Positions 37,370-41,467 of a stretch of 41,467 nt of DNA are shown here, one piece after another; position 1 is the stretch's first letter, and each line of letters opens with the position of its first letter. A model generated the notes under the pieces. That model made no database searches and was not told the origin of the DNA. It saw only the letters and a list, made by a program, of their open reading frames with translations. The translations under genes were made by a program, and so were the position numbers. The DNA comes from a virus. The stretch covers positions 1 to 41,467 of the IMG/VR virus record IMGVR_UViG_3300034121_000407. One strand, written 5' to 3'.

Positions 37370-38356
37370 ATGGCCCTATTCATTCAATCAGCTAATATCT
37401 TAGTTAGCCGAGTAGCACAGTGGATAGGCGCAATCCCCTCTTCAACTGGTATCAACGCCAGTTCAATCAACACCTCAACAGGCCTTATTACCACATCTGC
37501 CAATCCAATTTCTGTTGTTCAAGTTGGCGATTTTATCGGCCCCAGTTTAATAAATAGCTACACCGTTGTCTTGGCGGTAACCACCACCACCATTCTGGTT
37601 AACGATCCAGATGGTGTATGGACTGGGCTTACGTTGCCAACGGCTATTTTGAAGCTTCCCACTCAGTCTTCTATTGAGATTCAGGCTTGCATTCAGTTTG
37701 CTGAGTTGAAGATGCGGACAATTGAGTTGCCTGCATTGCGGACAAACCCATATGGGGCTACTCCTACCATTTTGACTACGGACACAAACGGCATGGCTCC
37801 TATCCCTGCGGATATGAACTGGCCTATTTTGTTTTTCCAAGAGACACCCAATACCAATGTGGCACCTGGGACTCCAGCGGCATCTATGGGCCCTTGGATT
37901 ATTTATGATCGTGTTGGCGACAGAGAGATCATTCGCCGCCGCATGATTGACCAACTGTATGTGCGTCCTTTTGGCGTTCCAAGGGTGATTCGTGCGTCAT
38001 TTTCTGAGGTCGGACCTAACTACGTGTTTACGCCAAACCCTGGTGCAAACGTAGAAATCAAAGCGTACTACACACGTACTTTCCCATTCTTGTTTAGCCC
38101 CACTGGTGACGCAATCAGCCCTATTGTGCAAAACAATGGTGCGCTTGCATCTTTTCCTGAAGGCTACTTCTACGGTACTCTTGAATCGTATTACGACAAG
38201 AACAAAAACGTGGAAGAGGCCCAGAAATGGAAAACCAGAATTGATGAGGCCTATGGCTTGATTGAAGATCAGAACTTCAAGGATAAATGGCGTGGCGGTG
38301 ACCAACACCTCACATCAGAATTCCAGCCCCGTGATTACAGATATTCGTTCAAGTAA
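37370..38356 (+). CDS. Head-tail adaptor protein
   Basis: This protein has 328 residues. The C-terminal part ([49 protein letters not shown], ending [10 protein letters not shown]) is a helical region seen in podovirus adaptor proteins. The position after the capsid is the usual one for P22 gp4-like adaptors. The N-terminus has beta strands with a typical [15 protein letters not shown]. It would bind the portal and hold the tail. Confidence 0.75.
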   Translation: MALFIQSANILVSRVAQWIGAIPSSTGINASSINTSTGLITTSANPISVVQVGDFIGPSLINSYTVVLAVTTTTILVNDPDGVWTGLTLPTAILKLPTQSSIEIQACIQFAELKMRTIELPALRTNPYGATPTILTTDTNGMAPIPADMNWPILFFQETPNTNVAPGTPAASMGPWIIYDRVGDREIIRRRMIDQLYVRPFGVPRVIRASFSEVGPNYVFTPNPGANVEIKAYYTRTFPFLFSPTGDAISPIVQNNGALASFPEGYFYGTLESYYDKNKNVEEAQKWKTRIDEAYGLIEDQNFKDKWRGGDQHLTSEFQPRDYRYSFK

Positions 38357-38364
38357 GGAGCATC

Positions 38365-40107
38365 ATGGCAACAGGTGGTCTTTACGGAAGCAGTGCATCA
38401 GGAACTGTTGCGGCATCCACAGGTGCAGAAAGTGCTGGCCTGTACGGCAACCCTACTGCGCTTGGTGGAACTTACTTTGAATACCTAATATTCTTAGAAA
38501 GTGCTACCAACCCTGGTACGCCCACGGGCGGGTCATGGAGCTTTGTAACTAACTTAGGAACGCCTCCTGCTGGCTGGAGCAACATTCCTCCTGCAAGTCC
38601 AACAACTATTGTTTGGCTGTCTATTGCGCTGGTTAATTCAAGAGACACAGCGGCATTGGTTTGGTCCGTGCCTGGGCAGATCTTTAAACAAGGTCCTACA
38701 GGTCCTACGGGTCCTTTAGGTCCCACTGGTCCACAAGGGCCAACAGGCAGTACTGGCCCAACTGGGGCGGCATCAACTGTTACTGGTCCCACGGGATCTA
38801 CTGGCCCAACAGGACCTACTGGAGCCACAGGCCCTACTGGCCCTACTGGGTCTACGGGAGCCGCTTCTACAGTTACTGGACCTACGGGTCCAACAGGCGC
38901 TACAGGTCCTATTGGGTCTACAGGTCCTACTGGTGATACGGGAGCTACGGGTCCTACTGGTCCTCAAGGCATTCAAGGCGTAACTGGACCTACTGGCTCA
39001 ACGGGGCCAACTGGGACACAAGGTATTCAGGGTGTTACTGGACCCACAGGCGCTACTGGACCTACTGGAGACATTGGCCCTACTGGCCCTACAGGTCCTC
39101 AAGGTATCCAAGGTGTCACAGGGCCTACGGGTCCCACGGGCGCACAAGGGATTGAAGGGCCAACAGGGCCTACGGGTCCGACAGGTGCGGCATCTACTGT
39201 TACGGGGCCAACTGGGCCAACAGGTCCCATAGGTCTTACTGGCCCTACGGGTGCAACTGGTCCAACAGGCGGTACAGGTGCTGGCGGTGCTTTGGGATAC
39301 TACGGATCTTTTTACGACACCACTAATCAAACAACCACAGCAAATACAGCTACCGCTGTTACGCTAAACACAACTTCTGGCTCCAATGGAGTAACGCTTA
39401 CATCATCTAGCATTTGGAAATTTGCTTATGCTGGTGTGTATAGCATTATCTTTTCTGTTCAACTTACCAATCACAGCACAGCGTCAGGTAATACTCAGTT
39501 TTGGCTAAAGAAAAATGGAGCCAATCTTGCTGACACAAACACGCATTTTGATGTTCCAGACAAACAAGGAAGTGCATATTCATCTGAAGTTTTGACGGTC
39601 AACTTTGTTTTAGACGTTGCCATTAATGATGAATTCCAGCTTTTTTGGCAAACAACAAATGCAAACGTATACATAGAGACACTTGCGGCGGCAGGAACTT
39701 ACCCAAGGACTCCATCAGTCATTCTGACGGCTACGCAAGTCATGTATACCCAGCTTGGCCCAACTGGACCAACTGGATCTATAGGACCTACTGGCCCAAC
39801 AGGACCCACGGGTGCGGCTTCTACAGTAACTGGCCCCACTGGACCACAAGGCATTGAAGGGCCAACAGGTCCTACAGGACCCACAGGTTCTACTGGTGCC
39901 GCTTCCACTGTGACTGGACCTACTGGTCCTATAGGCCCCACAGGACCCACGGGAGCAACTCCAGCTATTGGCGGGGCAACCACTCAAGTGCAGTACAACA
40001 ACGCTGGCGCTTTGGCTGGATCGGCTAATCTAGTGTGGACTGGCACTCAACTGTCTGTTATTGGTAGCATCAACGCTACTACAGGCGTTTCTGGGGGTAC
40101 ATTTTGA
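38365..40107 (+). CDS. Collagen-like tail fibre with paralogous N-terminus
   Basis: This protein has 580 residues. Residues 1-105 form a module that recurs in the next gene (GGTYF...PTGGSW...PPAGWS). Residues 110-307 are collagen-like GPTG repeats. Residues 310-460 are a beta-rich C1q/TNF-like domain ([33 protein letters not shown]). Residues 464-531 are a second collagen stretch, and about 50 residues follow. The element GAASTVTG occurs five times. It should form a trimeric rod with a knob. The stop overlaps the next start. Confidence 0.85.
   Translation: MATGGLYGSSASGTVAASTGAESAGLYGNPTALGGTYFEYLIFLESATNPGTPTGGSWSFVTNLGTPPAGWSNIPPASPTTIVWLSIALVNSRDTAALVWSVPGQIFKQGPTGPTGPLGPTGPQGPTGSTGPTGAASTVTGPTGSTGPTGPTGATGPTGPTGSTGAASTVTGPTGPTGATGPIGSTGPTGDTGATGPTGPQGIQGVTGPTGSTGPTGTQGIQGVTGPTGATGPTGDIGPTGPTGPQGIQGVTGPTGPTGAQGIEGPTGPTGPTGAASTVTGPTGPTGPIGLTGPTGATGPTGGTGAGGALGYYGSFYDTTNQTTTANTATAVTLNTTSGSNGVTLTSSSIWKFAYAGVYSIIFSVQLTNHSTASGNTQFWLKKNGANLADTNTHFDVPDKQGSAYSSEVLTVNFVLDVAINDEFQLFWQTTNANVYIETLAAAGTYPRTPSVILTATQVMYTQLGPTGPTGSIGPTGPTGPTGAASTVTGPTGPQGIEGPTGPTGPTGSTGAASTVTGPTGPIGPTGPTGATPAIGGATTQVQYNNAGALAGSANLVWTGTQLSVIGSINATTGVSGGTF
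38692..39957 (+). repeat. Collagen-like GPTG repeats, two blocks
   Basis: The 9-bp periodic codons for Gly-Pro-Thr run at 38692-39285 and 39754-39957, separated by the beta domain. Such tracts invite slippage and unequal exchange, so rod length may vary in the population. Confidence 0.85.
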
Positions 40108-40787
40108 CCACAGCTAGTTTTTACGGTGGAAACTCTGAGTCTGTTGGCTTATATGGCAATGGATTTACTGTTGGCGGCACATACTTTCAATGGTTTGTGT
40201 TTCAATCAAGTGCATCTGCGCCTGCAACGCCAACTGGTGGGTCTTGGGATTTCACTACAAATACTGGAACACCTCCTGCTGGGTGGTCAACAACACCTCC
40301 AACATCACCGACTACGTTAATTTGGGTATCTATTGCCCTGGTTAACAGTAAAACTGCAAGCAGTCTGACTTGGTCAGTTCCAGGTCAATTTGCTTACTCT
40401 AGCGGTGCTGGTTTGCCTATATTGTCTGGGGCATCTGCTCCTACAGTAGGTGACGGCGTACAAAACCAAATTTACATTCAACTTAGCACCCCACAAAAAA
40501 TCTGGTTTAGAGAAGCTGGCGGCTGGGTTGAGGTACTTGGTCCTAACGGCTATGTTAATTTAGTTGATGCACAAACTGTTGGTGGTATCAAGACTTTTAG
40601 TTCTCAAATACAAGGTAGTATCTCTGGAACATCTAGCAACGTAACTGGTATTGTTGATATTACAAACGGTGGTACTGGATCAACATCAGCAAGTTCGGCA
40701 AGGACTGCTTTGGGGTTAGGTACATCAGCGGATGTCACATTTAACACATTGACGGCAACAAGCGGAATTTCAGGCGGCACGTTCTAA
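40104..40787 (+). CDS. Second tail fibre, TTG start, paralogue of the first
   Basis: This protein has 227 residues. The start is TTG overlapping the previous TGA as TTGA; GGGGG lies upstream. The first 105 residues clearly match the collagen-like fibre ([35 protein letters not shown]). The end [14 protein letters not shown] also matches the end of that protein ([10 protein letters not shown]). A middle segment ([11 protein letters not shown]...[12 protein letters not shown]) is its own. It looks like a duplicated and diverged fibre subunit. Confidence 0.72.
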   Translation: MTTASFYGGNSESVGLYGNGFTVGGTYFQWFVFQSSASAPATPTGGSWDFTTNTGTPPAGWSTTPPTSPTTLIWVSIALVNSKTASSLTWSVPGQFAYSSGAGLPILSGASAPTVGDGVQNQIYIQLSTPQKIWFREAGGWVEVLGPNGYVNLVDAQTVGGIKTFSSQIQGSISGTSSNVTGIVDITNGGTGSTSASSARTALGLGTSADVTFNTLTATSGISGGTF

Positions 40788-40796
40788 GGAAAAAAC

Positions 40797-41467
40797 ATGG
40801 CGGCAACTAACTACACACCCATTCAGCTTTATTACTCTGCTACTGCGGCGGCTGTTCCAGTAAACACTAATCTTGTGGCTGGTGAGTTGGCAATCAATAC
40901 TGCTGATGGTTTGTTGTTTTACAAAGACAGTGGTGGCACAGTACAAAAGATTGGTTATAAATTAACTCCTACCACTGCTGGCGGCACAGGTTTAACTTCA
41001 TTTACCGCAAATGGTGTGGTGTACGCCTCAAGCACAAGTGCTTTGGCTACAGGTAGTGCGTTAACGTGGAATGGAAGTGCGCTGGCAGTCACTGGAACAT
41101 TCAGTAGCACCCTTGGAGCAACCATTCAGGGCCTCACAGTTGGCAAGGGCGCAGGTGCTGTAGCCACCAACACTGCGGTGGGTGCTAGTGCTTTGGCGGC
41201 TAATAGTTCTGGCGCTCAGAATACGGCTATTGGTAATTTGGCTGGTGCAACAACCAATGCGGCGTATTTGGTTGCCGTGGGTTATCAAGCGGCTCGTTAC
41301 AACACGGGCGATGGAAACACTGCGATTGGCACAAACGCTTTGCTTGTTGGCAATGGGATAAATGGAACGGGATCAAACAACACTGCCATTGGAAAAGATT
41401 CTCTTTTCTACAACACCACAGCCTCAAACAACACCGCTGTAGGTTATCAGGCGGGGTATACAAACAG
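40797..41467 (+). CDS. Tail fibre, N-terminal part (continues at 1)
   Basis: The ATG at 40797 follows AAGGAAAAAAC and the frame stays open to the window end, then continues at position 1 to 1037. The N-terminus (YTPIQLYYSATAAAVPVNTNLVAGELAINTADGLLFYKD) is a beta-rich attachment module common in phage fibres. After a linker come the YadA-like repeats (NTAVGASALAANSSGAQNTAIG). The whole protein is about 520 residues with an S74 chaperone at the end. Confidence 0.85.
   Translation, partial: MAATNYTPIQLYYSATAAAVPVNTNLVAGELAINTADGLLFYKDSGGTVQKIGYKLTPTTAGGTGLTSFTANGVVYASSTSALATGSALTWNGSALAVTGTFSSTLGATIQGLTVGKGAGAVATNTAVGASALAANSSGAQNTAIGNLAGATTNAAYLVAVGYQAARYNTGDGNTAIGTNALLVGNGINGTGSNNTAIGKDSLFYNTTASNNTAVGYQAGYTN
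41323..41467. repeat. Terminal direct repeat, right copy
   Basis: Matches 1-145 at 142 of 145 bases, with three synonymous differences (at 41435, 41441 and 41450). See the left copy for the interpretation. Confidence 0.85.

Noticed and set aside
39699-39983. Antisense frames across the collagen repeats
   Set aside because: The product is just the reverse of the GPTG codon repeats.
1-41467. Attachment site or integrase module
   Set aside because: No tyrosine or serine recombinase motif was recognised in any protein, and no att-like repeat pair was found other than the terminal overlap.

Overview
The window reads as an essentially complete genome of a short-tailed (podovirus-like) tailed phage. 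Bases 1-145 match the last 145 bases (41323-41467) at 142 positions, and one reading frame continues across that junction. The simplest reading is a circular or circularly permuted genome of about 41.3 kb opened inside a tail-fibre gene. The host should be Gram-negative, because there are an inner-membrane spanin, a nested outer-membrane spanin lipoprotein and a GH19-type endolysin. The style of several small genes suggests a freshwater Burkholderiales-type host, but that is inference. No ribosomal RNA, tRNA, integrase, CI-like repressor or CRISPR array was recognised.

Layout, starting at the late promoter. A sigma70-like promoter (27744-27773) and a structured leader precede a long + strand structural operon. 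It runs through an acetyltransferase-like protein, small packaging-region proteins, large terminase (30417), portal (32011), scaffold (34513), DUF5309/SU10-like major capsid protein (35639), head-tail adaptor (37370), a collagen-like fibre (38365), a paralogous fibre (40104) and an S74-chaperoned fibre (40797 continuing at 1). It continues past the junction with an HNH-AP2 endonuclease, a glycosyltransferase, a tail nozzle-like protein, an 832-residue fibre, a tail chaperone and a block of probable ejection proteins (7635-12068). A lysis cassette (12071-14894) ends it.

Converging on this is a leftward early operon (18022 to 14884). It is packed with ATGA stop/start overlaps and carries an ERF annealing protein, an SSB-like protein and many mini-proteins, including a secreted and a transmembrane peptide. 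Divergent promoters at 18059-18153 separate it from a rightward early operon. That operon begins with a Cro-like regulator whose message may be leaderless. It encodes a DUF1376 replication protein, a RuvC-like resolvase, a MazG-like hydrolase, a DUF1364-like protein and a DUF5856-like protein.

The most unusual part is 24211-27954. A leftward accessory operon of eight small genes (27072 to 24812), ended by a strong terminator, lies between two large non-coding regions. The left one holds G-runs, an array of 31-bp iteron-like repeats and a T-poor CAGG/GATC-rich tract. The right one holds inverted repeats, a 14-bp ACCGACCGGTCGGT palindrome, an almost perfect bacterial parS site (TGTTTCACGTGAAACC) and G-runs. 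With no recognisable integrase, ParA or ParB, this suggests the phage may use the host ParABS machinery, perhaps as an extrachromosomal element. That is a hypothesis, not a demonstrated system.
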